NCBI GenBank assembly: GCA_945988915.1
Contig: CAMFTS010000008.1
Coordinates: forward strand, 1-24,209
From: an uncultured Clostridia bacterium
Lineage (GTDB): Bacteria; Bacillota; Clostridia; Oscillospirales; Acutalibacteraceae
Length of the DNA: 24,209 nucleotides
Reading direction: 5' to 3'
The position numbers and the translations under genes were made by a program. A model generated the notes under the pieces. The model was not told the DNA's origin, ran no database searches, and saw nothing but the letters and a program-made list of their open reading frames with translations. Numbering within the stretch: position 1 is the stretch's first letter; the number at the start of each line of letters is the position of its first letter. Shown here piece after piece: positions 7,900-16,107 of the stretch.

Positions 7900-9225
7900 A
7901 TGAAAGAAACTATTTTACAGTTCGGAACAGGTAATTTTCTCCGTGGATTTACAGATTATTTTATCGACACGCTAAATAAAAAGGGACTTTATGACGGAAA
8001 AATTATTGTCGTTTCGCCAACAAATTCAAAAACGGTTGAAAAAATCAATGCCCGAAACGGCAGATACAATCTAATTCTGCGAGGCATTGACAACGGCAAT
8101 GAGATATGCAAAAGAACTGAAATAAATTCAATCAGCCGCGCTGTAAATCCTTATTCGGATTTTGACAGCTTTCTATCGCTTGCAAAAAATCCTGATTTGC
8201 ATTTTATTATTTCAAATACCACCGAGGCGGGAATTTGCTTTGACAACACCTGCAAAATCACCGACAGACCGGCGTCCTCTTTTCCCGCTAAATTAACGCA
8301 GTTTTTGTATGAAAGATATAAGAACGGTCTTAACGGCTTTGTAATTCTTGCTTGTGAACTAATTGATAACAACGGCAAGGAGCTTGAAAAATGCGTTGTC
8401 AAATATGCTGAAAAGTGGCAGCTCGGCAATGATTTTATCACTTGGGCAAAAAATGAGAATTCGTTTTGCAACACGCTTGTTGACCGAATTGTAACGGGCT
8501 ATCCAACTGACGAGGCAGACAAAGTATTTGATGAAATCGGCTACCGTGACGAGCTTCTTGACACGGCAGAGCCTTATCACCTTTGGGTAATTGAGGGCGA
8601 TTTTGAAAACGAACTGCCCTTGCAAAAGGCAGGCTTTAATGTTGTTTGGACCGATGATGCTTTGCCATACAAAAAAATGAAGGTTCGTATCCTTAACGGT
8701 TCTCATACTTCGCTTGTTTTTCCGTCGCTTTTGTGCGGTGTAGAAACTGTGGGCGAAAGCCTAAAGGATGAGCAGTTAAATGCTTTTCTGAGCACCTGCC
8801 TTTTTGATTACATATTGCCTATGCTTGACAATACCGACGAAAACAGGCAATTTGCAAACGCAGTGTTGGAACGCTTTGCAAATCCGAATATCAGGCATTT
8901 ATGGAAATCAATTTCGCTTAATTCCGTCAGCAAATTCACTGCAAGGGTTTTGCCGACGGTAAATGATTATATTGATATAAATAAATCCGTGCCAAAGCCG
9001 CTTGCCTTTTCTCTTGCGTGTCTTATTGAGTATTATAAAACGAATGATGTGCAGGACGATAAATGGGCTGTTGATTATATCAAGAATAACGATATAAAAA
9101 GTATTCTTTCAAGCACAAATTTGTGGGGTCAAGATTTAAGCACACTTTCAGAACTTGTAAACGAAAGCATTGAAAGAATAAACCGTGACGGTATCAGGGA
9201 GGCAATCAAATGGAGTATGTCTTAA
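7900..9225 (+). CDS. uxaB: UxaB-like tagaturonate/fructuronate reductase (mannitol dehydrogenase family)
   Basis: 441 residues of the polyol-specific long-chain dehydrogenase family. The N-terminus ILQFGTGNFLRGF (5-17) is the cofactor-binding loop of altronate oxidoreductases. The family catalytic signature K-x4-N-x2-H is intact as KVRILNGSH (Lys261, Asn266, His269). A helical C-terminal domain follows. UxaB normally reduces D-tagaturonate to D-altronate with NADH in hexuronate catabolism. No UxaC isomerase is seen in this window and the neighbours are fucose genes, so a 6-deoxy analogue is a reasonable alternative substrate. It begins 2 nt after the preceding stop and overlaps the next gene by 16 nt, so expression is tightly coupled. 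The symbol denotes family resemblance. Confidence 0.8.
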   Translation: MKETILQFGTGNFLRGFTDYFIDTLNKKGLYDGKIIVVSPTNSKTVEKINARNGRYNLILRGIDNGNEICKRTEINSISRAVNPYSDFDSFLSLAKNPDLHFIISNTTEAGICFDNTCKITDRPASSFPAKLTQFLYERYKNGLNGFVILACELIDNNGKELEKCVVKYAEKWQLGNDFITWAKNENSFCNTLVDRIVTGYPTDEADKVFDEIGYRDELLDTAEPYHLWVIEGDFENELPLQKAGFNVVWTDDALPYKKMKVRILNGSHTSLVFPSLLCGVETVGESLKDEQLNAFLSTCLFDYILPMLDNTDENRQFANAVLERFANPNIRHLWKSISLNSVSKFTARVLPTVNDYIDINKSVPKPLAFSLACLIEYYKTNDVQDDKWAVDYIKNNDIKSILSSTNLWGQDLSTLSELVNESIERINRDGIREAIKWSMS

Positions 9226-10571
9226 TCAGTGACAAGGACAATGTAAAGGTCTGCCTTGATAACGGTCACAAATACGCTGCAACGGATATAAAAACGGGCG
9301 AGCAGATTATAAAATACGGCTTTCCGATAGGCATCGCCTGTGAGGATATTAAGTCGGGCGAGCAGGTGCATAGCCATAATCTTAAAACATCGCTGGCAGG
9401 TACTCTTGAATATACATATTCACCTGTTGAAAATGAAATAAAAAACACATCACCGTCAATGATTAATGCATATGTCCGCAAAAACGGAGATATTGGAATA
9501 AGAAATGATATTTGGATTATCCCCACCGTCGGATGTGTAAACAGCATTGCTAAAAGCATTGCAGACAAAACAGGTGCTTTCTGCTTTACACATCCCTACG
9601 GTTGCAGTCAGCTTGGCGGAGATTTACTCACAACTCAAAAAATTCTTGCAGGTCTTGTTAAGCATCCAAATGCAGGAGGTGTGCTTGTTCTCGGCTTGGG
9701 TTGTGAAAATAATAATATAACGGAATTTAAGAAAACGCTTGGCGAATATGACAGCGAAAGAGTACGCTTTCTTAGCTGTCAGGATTTTGATGATGAACTA
9801 AGAGAGGGTGTAACAATCATATCGGAATTGCAAGAGCTTGCAAAGCACGACAAACGCACATCTGTTCCGATTTCAAGGTTGAAAATCGGTTTGAAATGCG
9901 GTGGCAGTGACGGTCTTTCGGGCATTACTGCAAATCCCCTTTGCGGAAAAATAACAGATAAGCTTGTTTCAATGGGCGGTACTGCGGTTTTAACCGAAGT
10001 GCCTGAAATGTTCGGTGCAGAGCAGATTTTAATGAACAAATGTGTTGATGAAAAGGTGTTCAACAAAACGGTAAAGCTCATAAATAATTATAAGGAATAT
10101 TTTATTTCTCATAATCAGCCTGTCAGTGAAAATCCGTCACCGGGCAATAAAGAGGGCGGAATAACTACTCTTGAGGAAAAGTCCCTCGGCTGTGTTCAAA
10201 AGGGCGGTACGGCTCCTGTTACCGCCGTGCTTGATTACGGCGATACAGCCGAAAAAGCAGGACTTAATCTATTAAACGGTCCGGGCAACGATATGGTTGC
10301 GATATCTAATCTTACTGCGGCAGGCTGTCATATTATTCTGTTTACAACAGGCAGAGGAACGCCTCTCGGTGCGCCTGTACCGACAATAAAAATTGCAACA
10401 AATTCAGTTCTTGCTCAAAGGAAAAAGCGTTGGATAGATTTTGATGCTCAGTCCGAGAATGAAACCGCTCTTTTTGATTTAATCATTGAAACGGTAAACG
10501 GCAAAGAAACGAAAAACGAGCAAGTTGGCTATCGTGAAATTGCAATATTCAAGGACGGTGTAACCTTATGA
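9210..10571 (+). CDS. uxaA: UxaA-family altronate/fuconate dehydratase
   Basis: 453 residues, somewhat shorter than E. coli UxaA. An N-terminal SAF domain (about 1-65) precedes the iron-dependent dehydratase domain, which carries HPYGCSQLGGD (128-138), GLGCENNN (162-169) and KCGGSDGLSGITANP (229-243), all typical of the family. UxaA dehydrates D-altronate to 2-keto-3-deoxy-D-gluconate. In the Campylobacter jejuni fucose locus a UxaA-family pair is assigned to fuconate dehydration, so this family is known to accept 6-deoxy acids. The ATG has GGGAGG upstream, inside the previous gene; its stop overlaps the next start by 4 nt (ATGA). Confidence 0.82.
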   Translation: MEYVLISDKDNVKVCLDNGHKYAATDIKTGEQIIKYGFPIGIACEDIKSGEQVHSHNLKTSLAGTLEYTYSPVENEIKNTSPSMINAYVRKNGDIGIRNDIWIIPTVGCVNSIAKSIADKTGAFCFTHPYGCSQLGGDLLTTQKILAGLVKHPNAGGVLVLGLGCENNNITEFKKTLGEYDSERVRFLSCQDFDDELREGVTIISELQELAKHDKRTSVPISRLKIGLKCGGSDGLSGITANPLCGKITDKLVSMGGTAVLTEVPEMFGAEQILMNKCVDEKVFNKTVKLINNYKEYFISHNQPVSENPSPGNKEGGITTLEEKSLGCVQKGGTAPVTAVLDYGDTAEKAGLNLLNGPGNDMVAISNLTAAGCHIILFTTGRGTPLGAPVPTIKIATNSVLAQRKKRWIDFDAQSENETALFDLIIETVNGKETKNEQVGYREIAIFKDGVTL

Positions 10572-11443
10572 TTATAGACGCTCACGCACATTTATGGAAA
10601 ATGCAAAACGGTAAGGTTGACGGCAAAGATGTTTTTGCAGTCGGCAACGGTAAAAGCGATTTCGGCGGTGAAATCAGACAAATGATGCCACCCTTTATGA
10701 CTGACGGCGAAAACACCGCAGAGCGTTTTCTTGCAAATATGGATTATGCCGGTGTAAGCGGTGCAGTGATCACTCAAGAGGAAATTGACGGAAATCAGGA
10801 TAGTTATCTTTTATCAGCAAAGGAGAAATATCCAAACAGGCTGAAAATTTGTTCACTTTACGAGGAAAACAAACCCTTTAATGTTGACGGCTTTGACGGA
10901 ATAAAAATCTGTGCCGGCAGACTTAATACACAGGACTTAACTAAACACTATAAGGTATTTGAACAGGCGGATAAATACGGAAAATTTATTTCAATCGACC
11001 TTGCCGACGGAGATACCCAAACCGACTCTCTCCTTGAAATGATTGAGCAGTATCCGGATTTAAAAATTGCCATCGGTCATTTCGGTATGGTGACAAGAGC
11101 AGGTTGGACAGAACAGATCAAGCTTGCACAAAACGAAAATGTTATGATTGAAAGCGGCGGCATCACCTGGCTTTTTAACAGCGAGTTTTATCCTTATCCC
11201 TCTGCGATTAGGGCAATTCAAGAAGCAGTTGACATTTGCGGTATAGAAAAACTTATGTGGGGCAGCGATTACCCACGCACAATGGTTGAAATCACATACA
11301 AAATGAGCTTTGATTTTATCCTAAAATCAAACGAGCTGACAAACCTTGAAAAAAGAGCATTACTTTTTGAAAATGCAAAGACATTTTACGGCTTTTATAA
11401 CTTAACAGAATGTGATCTAATTCAAAATATGCTTGAGGACTGA
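10568..11443 (+). CDS. Amidohydrolase-family lactonase, candidate L-fuconolactonase
   Basis: 291 residues with a metal-dependent TIM barrel. DAHAHLW (4-10) is the N-terminal HxH metal site, IGHFG contains the barrel His171, and WGSDYPRT (231-238) gives catalytic Asp234, the order found in amidohydrolase-2 proteins such as L-fuconolactonase, L-rhamnono-lactonase and 2-pyrone-4,6-dicarboxylate lactonase. Last of the translationally coupled set (4-nt overlap with the dehydratase). In context it would open L-fucono-lactone to L-fuconate after the dehydrogenase step. A decarboxylase or another lactonase cannot be excluded from motifs alone. Confidence 0.75.
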   Translation: MIIDAHAHLWKMQNGKVDGKDVFAVGNGKSDFGGEIRQMMPPFMTDGENTAERFLANMDYAGVSGAVITQEEIDGNQDSYLLSAKEKYPNRLKICSLYEENKPFNVDGFDGIKICAGRLNTQDLTKHYKVFEQADKYGKFISIDLADGDTQTDSLLEMIEQYPDLKIAIGHFGMVTRAGWTEQIKLAQNENVMIESGGITWLFNSEFYPYPSAIRAIQEAVDICGIEKLMWGSDYPRTMVEITYKMSFDFILKSNELTNLEKRALLFENAKTFYGFYNLTECDLIQNMLED

Positions 11444-11502
11444 ACAATAAAAGCATAAAAGCAAAAAATGATAACAACATATCCGTTAAAGGAGTATTTA
11501 GT

Positions 11503-12546
11503 ATGAAAAAAGCTTTATCTGTTATATTTATAGTCGCACTGATTACGGCGGGAGTCGTTATTATGAATTCTTGCAATAAAGAAATTTCTCAGGCATGGAA
11601 AACAGAGGGCTATGATTTATCTGTACCGGTTTTGGGACAGGACGGCTGGTATATGGTTTTTGAAGACGATTTCAACGGTACATCGCTCAATGAGAATATT
11701 TCATTCGGAGAAAGATATCAGGGAAGCAAGGAAATCTGGACTACTTCTCCCCATGCAATCCGTTGGCAAAGCGACAGTCAAAGCCAACCGGAACAAGCTT
11801 GCTGGTGGTGTCCTGAAATGGTTGAAGTTAAGGATTCAAATGCGATAATACATTCAAGATATGAAGAAAATCATACTTGCAACGGAGCTTGTCCGGCAAA
11901 AGGACGGTTTACAAGCGGAATTGAAACAAGACTTATTGAAGGCGACAATAACAGTAACAAAGGCACATCGGACACTATGCTGTTTTCACAGGCTTTCGGA
12001 TATTTTGAATGTAGGGTAAAGCTTCCGAAGTCGCAGGGATTATGGTCAGCTTTCTGGCTGCAATCCTCAAATATGAGACAGGTCGGAAATGCCGGCACGG
12101 ACGGAACTGAAATTGATGTCTATGAGAGCGCATTTATAAAAAGCAAAACCTCAAAAATGGGACACGCACTTCTTTGGGACGGTTATGCAAAAGACGGAAA
12201 ATGCAGTCCTTATATCACAACTCTCGAACAGGATTTATATGACGGTTATCATACTTTTGCACTGAAATGGACACCTGAATACTATGTATTTTATATTGAC
12301 GGTGAGGCAACCTGGGCAACAAAAGACGGTGATGTTTCAAAAGTTAAAGAGTTTTTAAGACTTACCGTTGAGATAGACGCAGGCGACGGTTGGGGTCCTC
12401 ACGGACAGAAAATCGGTCAGTTCAGCCACAAAAACGAGGATAACGAAGACTTTATGATTGATTATGTTAAGGTCTGGCAAAATGAAAACTATGAGCAATT
12501 TATACGGGAAGACAGCGAGTTTTCCGGAAGTTTTGATTTGTCATAA
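11503..12546 (+). CDS. GH16 beta-glucanase/laminarinase-like lipoprotein
   Basis: 347 residues. A short hydrophobic signal (residues 4-21) ends at MNSC, making Cys24 a likely lipidation site, although the lipobox is not canonical. The mature part is a GH16 jelly roll with catalytic EIDVYE at 203-208 (Glu203 nucleophile, Asp205, Glu208 acid/base). The ExDxxE spacing is the beta-bulge form of laminarinase-type enzymes, unlike ExDxE lichenases. A Cys/Trp-rich insertion (CWWC at 100-103, CNGAC at 126-130) is unusual. AAAGGAG lies 8 nt before the ATG. It is 59 nt downstream of the fucose operon and followed by a strong terminator, so it may be co-transcribed. Probably cell-surface, acting on beta-1,3- or mixed-linkage glucan or a related polysaccharide; substrate unproven. 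Confidence 0.83.
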   Translation: MKKALSVIFIVALITAGVVIMNSCNKEISQAWKTEGYDLSVPVLGQDGWYMVFEDDFNGTSLNENISFGERYQGSKEIWTTSPHAIRWQSDSQSQPEQACWWCPEMVEVKDSNAIIHSRYEENHTCNGACPAKGRFTSGIETRLIEGDNNSNKGTSDTMLFSQAFGYFECRVKLPKSQGLWSAFWLQSSNMRQVGNAGTDGTEIDVYESAFIKSKTSKMGHALLWDGYAKDGKCSPYITTLEQDLYDGYHTFALKWTPEYYVFYIDGEATWATKDGDVSKVKEFLRLTVEIDAGDGWGPHGQKIGQFSHKNEDNEDFMIDYVKVWQNENYEQFIREDSEFSGSFDLS

Positions 12547-12553
12547 TATAGAC

Positions 12554-12585
12554 AAAAAAGACAGGTAACAAATCCTGTCTTTTTT
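12554..12585. terminator. Bidirectional intrinsic terminator
   Basis: AAAAAAGACAGG (12554-12565) pairs perfectly with CCTGTCTTTTTT (12574-12585) around an 8-nt loop. With A- and T-tracts on both sides it can end the GH16 transcript rightward and the larC transcript leftward. Confidence 0.9.
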
Positions 12586-12631
12586 CATGTTATCAAATAT
12601 TCGCAGAATTCTTTATCCGATTTCTTTCGCG

Positions 12632-13798
12632 TCAAGTATCATATTCTTCTGCGATAAGCTGTGCTTCTTTTAATGACATTGAATTCTTCTTTGCGATTTC
12701 GGCTAAATCATTATATTCGTATTTTGATTTTTCCGCACCGAATCCCGAAGAAATCTTCTTTCTTATATCGCCGTACGGCGTATGTACTGTTTCAATTCTT
12801 CTGTTGAGTACATATCGTTTTTTTAATTCTTCACGCACTCCGATTGTTGTTGAATGTTTAAAGATAACAGAAAGCATTTCTTCTTTCTTTTCTTCGTCGC
12901 AAAGAATACTGACCAATGTGCCGGGGCGTGATTTTTTCATACCGACAGGCACGGTAAAGACCTCTCTTGCGCCGTTTTCAAAAAGATTTTCAGTTAAGAA
13001 GCCTATTTCTTCGCCTGTCATATCGTCAACATTAAATGACAGCTCTGTTATAAAAGACTCTCGGCTTTCTCTTTCGCACAGGAATACACGAACGCAGTTA
13101 GCGGTTTCAAAATCCTTATTCCCCATTCCGTATCCGATTTTTTCGGTTTTCATTAAAGGTCTGTCGCAGAATTCTTTTGCGAAATACTTTAAGAGTGCCG
13201 CTCCTGTAGGTGTGCAAAGCTCCGAATTAATACCGTTTGAATAAGTCGGTATTCCGTTTAGAATTAATGCTGTTGCAGGTGCGGGAACCGGTAATACTCC
13301 GTGTGCGCATTTCACCTGTCCGCTTCCTGTGTTTACGGGAGATGACAGTATTTCGTCAGGACTGAGTTCATCAATAATCAGGCAAACCGATACAATATCT
13401 GCTATTGCATCAAATGTTCCGACCTCGTGAAAATGTATATCCGTTACGGGAACTCCGTGAACTTTGCTTTCGGCTTCGGCAATTATTCTGTAAACTGAAA
13501 GTGCATTTTCTTTAATCCCGGCTGAAGTTTTCAGAGAAGTAATTATCTCTTCAACATTACGCATACTGCTGTGAGAACTATGATGCTCATATTCTTCCTT
13601 TTCATTGACAAGCACCTTTAAATGAGTTCCTTTTATTCCGCATTTCACGCTGTCTTCTTTAATAAATTTAACATTTGGAATACCCATTGAATTGAGCTTT
13701 TCAATAATACTGTCCGCATTGTCTGTAAGTTCAAGCAAAGCTGACGCAAGCATATCCCCTGCCGCTCCCATTGAACATTCAATATAAAGAGTTCTCAT
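12632..13798 (-). CDS. larC: LarC, nickel insertion (cyclometallase) of NPN cofactor synthesis
   Basis: 388 residues of the LarC (DUF111) family. It inserts nickel into the sulfurised pyridinium product of LarB/LarE in a CTP-dependent reaction, giving the nickel-pincer nucleotide used by LarA-type racemases and epimerases. Visible marks are the N-terminal MGAAGDMLASALLEL (10-24), a His-rich stretch EHHSSHSSM (about 71-79), DIHFHEVGTFDAIADIV (about 120-136) and the PTGAALLKYF segment. Lactobacillus plantarum makes LarC from two frames by programmed frameshifting; here it is one continuous frame. Starts directly after the larB stop. Last gene of the leftward operon. Confidence 0.93.
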   Translation of the reverse strand: MRTLYIECSMGAAGDMLASALLELTDNADSIIEKLNSMGIPNVKFIKEDSVKCGIKGTHLKVLVNEKEEYEHHSSHSSMRNVEEIITSLKTSAGIKENALSVYRIIAEAESKVHGVPVTDIHFHEVGTFDAIADIVSVCLIIDELSPDEILSSPVNTGSGQVKCAHGVLPVPAPATALILNGIPTYSNGINSELCTPTGAALLKYFAKEFCDRPLMKTEKIGYGMGNKDFETANCVRVFLCERESRESFITELSFNVDDMTGEEIGFLTENLFENGAREVFTVPVGMKKSRPGTLVSILCDEEKKEEMLSVIFKHSTTIGVREELKKRYVLNRRIETVHTPYGDIRKKISSGFGAEKSKYEYNDLAEIAKKNSMSLKEAQLIAEEYDT

Positions 13799-14548
13799 TT
13801 ATTTGCCTCCCATATGATTTATTCTGCTTGCCAAGAAGCCTGCACCGAAGCCGTTGTCAATATTTACAACAGATACTCCGCTTGCGCAGGAATTAAGCAT
13901 TGATAAAAGAGCCGACAATCCACCGAATGACGCACCGTATCCGACGCTTGTAGGCACTGCAATAATCGGACATTCTGCAAGTCCTCCGACGACAGAAGCG
14001 AGTGCACCTTCCATTCCTGCAACCGCAATTATTACACTTGCAGACATTATGTATTCTTTATTTGAAAGCAATCTGTGAATTCCGGCAACGCCTACATCAT
14101 AAAGACGAACAACATCATTGCCGAGTATTTCTGCCGTGAGCGCCGCTTCTTCTGCAACGGGGATATCACTTGTTCCGCCGGTTACTACAACAATTTTGCC
14201 TATTCCGTCAGCCTTTGCTTTTTCGCCGGTATATGCAATTCTTGAAACGCTGTCATAGTTAATTGTAATTTGCTTGCTTATCTCGTCCGCATTCTCCTGC
14301 GACAGTCGTGTAATCAATACTGTGTTTTGCGATGAGCTTTGCATTGAATTTATAATACCGATGATTTCCTCTGCACTTTTACCCGCACCGTAAATTACTT
14401 CTGCCGTGCCCTGTCTGATTTTTCTCTGGAGATCAACCTTTGCGTAACCCAAGTCATCAAACGGCTGAGTTTTGATTTTTATTACGGCTTCTTCAACTGA
14501 CAGTTCACCGTCTTTTAATGTTTTCAGTATTTTTTCAAGTTCGCTCAT
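13799..14548 (-). CDS. larB: LarB, NaAD carboxylase/hydrolase of NPN cofactor synthesis
   Basis: 249 residues. An N-terminal helical part (1-110) with RQGTAEVIYGAGKS is followed by a PurE/AIR-carboxylase-like domain from about 118 (IVVVTGGTSDIPVAEEA). Cys221 (MLNSCASG) sits at the same number as the cysteine reported to form the adduct with the pyridinium ring in L. plantarum LarB. LarB carboxylates nicotinic acid adenine dinucleotide at C5 and cleaves it to the pyridinium-dicarboxylate mononucleotide. GGAGG precedes the ATG; 4-nt ATGA overlap with larE. Confidence 0.94.
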   Translation of the reverse strand: MSELEKILKTLKDGELSVEEAVIKIKTQPFDDLGYAKVDLQRKIRQGTAEVIYGAGKSAEEIIGIINSMQSSSQNTVLITRLSQENADEISKQITINYDSVSRIAYTGEKAKADGIGKIVVVTGGTSDIPVAEEAALTAEILGNDVVRLYDVGVAGIHRLLSNKEYIMSASVIIAVAGMEGALASVVGGLAECPIIAVPTSVGYGASFGGLSALLSMLNSCASGVSVVNIDNGFGAGFLASRINHMGGK

Positions 14549-15294
14549 CTGAAAACCTCCTTATCAACATAAATTGAAGAAAAATCATTTTTTAATTCTT
14601 CTCTGATATTTTCAATCGAATCAAGTGCTTTTTCAAACTGTTCTTTCTTAACTTGAATTTTAGCACTTTTTTCATTTATAATTCTGAATCTGAAATCCGA
14701 AAAGCCAAGTGAAAACAAACAGCTTTCTGCTCGCTCAATTTTGCTTAGCATTTCTTGTGTTATCGGCATACCCGTAGGTATTCTTGTAGCAAGACAGGAA
14801 TATGTCGGCTTATTATATGTGAAAAGTCCTGCTTGTTTTGAAAGGAAACGAATATCGGATTTTGTCAATTCACACATTTTTAAAGGTGATAAAACGCCCG
14901 CCTCTTTCAGTGCCCTCATTCCCGGTCTGTCAGCTTCAAGGTCAGATGCGTTTGTTCCGTCAATTATTATATCATATCCGTCAGCTTTTGCCGTTTTTAT
15001 GAGAATTTCAAACAAATTCTTCTTACAGTAATAACAGCGAAGTGAAGAATTCTTCAGAATATTCAAATTACCGTTCAAATCAGCATTTATTACTTTTAAT
15101 TCGACGCCTAACTCATTTGAGAGGCGCAACGCGTCATTCAGCTCAAATTCAGGCTGAAAAGGCGAATTGAGATAATAAGCCCTGACATCTTCGGCATATG
15201 TTTTTGCAGCATACATTAAATATGCAGAGTCTGTACCGCCTGAAAAAGCGAGAGCTGTTTTTTTGTATTGAGTAAAAAATTCTTTTAAGTCCAT
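14545..15294 (-). CDS. larE: LarE, sulfur transferase of NPN cofactor synthesis
   Basis: 249 residues. PP-loop ATPase signature SGGTDS (18-23), a CYYC pair (87-90) and the SCLATRIPTG motif. Cys167 in that motif corresponds to the cysteine that L. plantarum LarE sacrifices as sulfur donor (Cys176). It adenylates and thiolates the two carboxylates made by LarB. The start at 15294 is fixed by alignment of the PP-loop region, yet there is no Shine-Dalgarno-like sequence in the 20 nt before it, and a terminator-like hairpin ends only about 11 nt upstream. larA is absent from the window. Confidence 0.93.
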   Translation of the reverse strand: MDLKEFFTQYKKTALAFSGGTDSAYLMYAAKTYAEDVRAYYLNSPFQPEFELNDALRLSNELGVELKVINADLNGNLNILKNSSLRCYYCKKNLFEILIKTAKADGYDIIIDGTNASDLEADRPGMRALKEAGVLSPLKMCELTKSDIRFLSKQAGLFTYNKPTYSCLATRIPTGMPITQEMLSKIERAESCLFSLGFSDFRFRIINEKSAKIQVKKEQFEKALDSIENIREELKNDFSSIYVDKEVFR

Positions 15295-15300
15295 ATTTTT

Positions 15301-15335
15301 AATAAAAGCGACTCCGAAGTTTTACAGAGTCGCTT
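15301..15335 (-). terminator. Hairpin just upstream of larE, possible attenuator
   Basis: On the minus strand AAGCGACTC (15335-15327) pairs perfectly with GAGTCGCTT (15314-15306) around a 12-nt loop, followed by TTATT. It lies between the stop of the small membrane protein gene and larE, with larE starting only 11 nt after the stem. As a terminator it would set how much transcription from the 16136 promoter reaches the lar genes. Confidence 0.65.
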
Positions 15336-15343
15336 GTCATTTG

Positions 15344-15670
15344 CTATTTCTTATTCTTCTCATTATTTAAAAGTGTCTTTTTGACCGCACCTTTTGGGTC
15401 TTTAATCAATAAAACAACAATCCAGATAACAAGTGCAAGTGCAATTACCGAAATTCCGAGATAGGTATCGTTAAGCATATCTTCAAAGGACGGTCTGAAA
15501 AACTCTGCGCCGATTTCAACATATTCAAAAACTGCGTCAACCGTCCACATTATTGATGAGCCCCAGAACATCCAGCATAGTACACTTAATTTCATTTCAT
15601 CATCAGGTGCATTCTTGTACCAAATTACTGTGCTGATTACCGCAGCAAAAACAGTTACAAGTAAAGTCAT
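15344..15670 (-). CDS. Small membrane protein of unknown function, lar operon
   Basis: 108 residues with about three hydrophobic segments (roughly 1-17, 30-48 and 69-89) and a basic C-terminal tail ending NEKNKK. I do not recognise a family. Its start codon overlaps the stop of the upstream gene by one base (TAATG), so the two are translationally coupled and may form a membrane complex. The segment between helices carries acidic residues (DAVFEYVEIGAEFF). Co-transcription with nickel-cofactor genes makes a role in nickel or lactate handling conceivable, but nothing in the sequence shows it. Confidence 0.75.
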   Translation of the reverse strand: MTLLVTVFAAVISTVIWYKNAPDDEMKLSVLCWMFWGSSIMWTVDAVFEYVEIGAEFFRPSFEDMLNDTYLGISVIALALVIWIVVLLIKDPKGAVKKTLLNNEKNKK

Positions 15671-16071
15671 TATGCATTATCCTCTGAATTTTCAGCAGAA
15701 TTTGCTTTTGTTTCAACAATGTGTGCAACTAAAAGCATTACGCCCCAAATTGCAGTTGTAAGCAATGCCATTGTCACTCCTGCCGTTGCCATTTCGTGAA
15801 GCATTTCAACAGTGTCCTGAGGATTTGATGTTGCTGTCAGGAATGGGAACCACGGCACTATTTCACCGTGCCAAAGGTGTTCAAACATAAGCAAAACCGA
15901 GCCTCCGAGAAGAAGGTTTGTAAGCCAGCGTAGCTTTCTTGAGAACGGAATTTTCACCTGTTCATTTACAACTTCAGCTGCGTATGAAGTTTCTGTCTTT
16001 TTATTTTCTATTGCTTTTGAAGCAACAGTAGTAACGATTGCTTCAACAGCCGGTACAATAAAACATGCCAT
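15670..16071 (-). CDS. Small membrane protein with EHLWHGE motif, lar operon
   Basis: 133 residues, first gene of the leftward operon, with AGGAG about 8 nt before the ATG. An N-terminal helix (MACFIVPAVEAIVTTVASKA) is followed by a charged section, then two hydrophobic segments (about 50-66 and 93-117). Between them is FEHLWHGEIVPWFPF, with two His and two Glu clustered at the membrane face, a possible metal-binding patch. Function unknown. Pairing with the next small membrane gene and with larEBC suggests transport or membrane-sensing related to the nickel cofactor; this is inference only. Confidence 0.78.
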   Translation of the reverse strand: MACFIVPAVEAIVTTVASKAIENKKTETSYAAEVVNEQVKIPFSRKLRWLTNLLLGGSVLLMFEHLWHGEIVPWFPFLTATSNPQDTVEMLHEMATAGVTMALLTTAIWGVMLLVAHIVETKANSAENSEDNA

Positions 16072-16107
16072 AATTATATCTCCTAAACATTGAATTAATA
16101 CAAATAA

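Noticed and set aside
12804..13244. 146-codon frame antisense to larC
   Set aside because: It lies entirely in larC, has no recognisable domain, and LarC is strongly supported.
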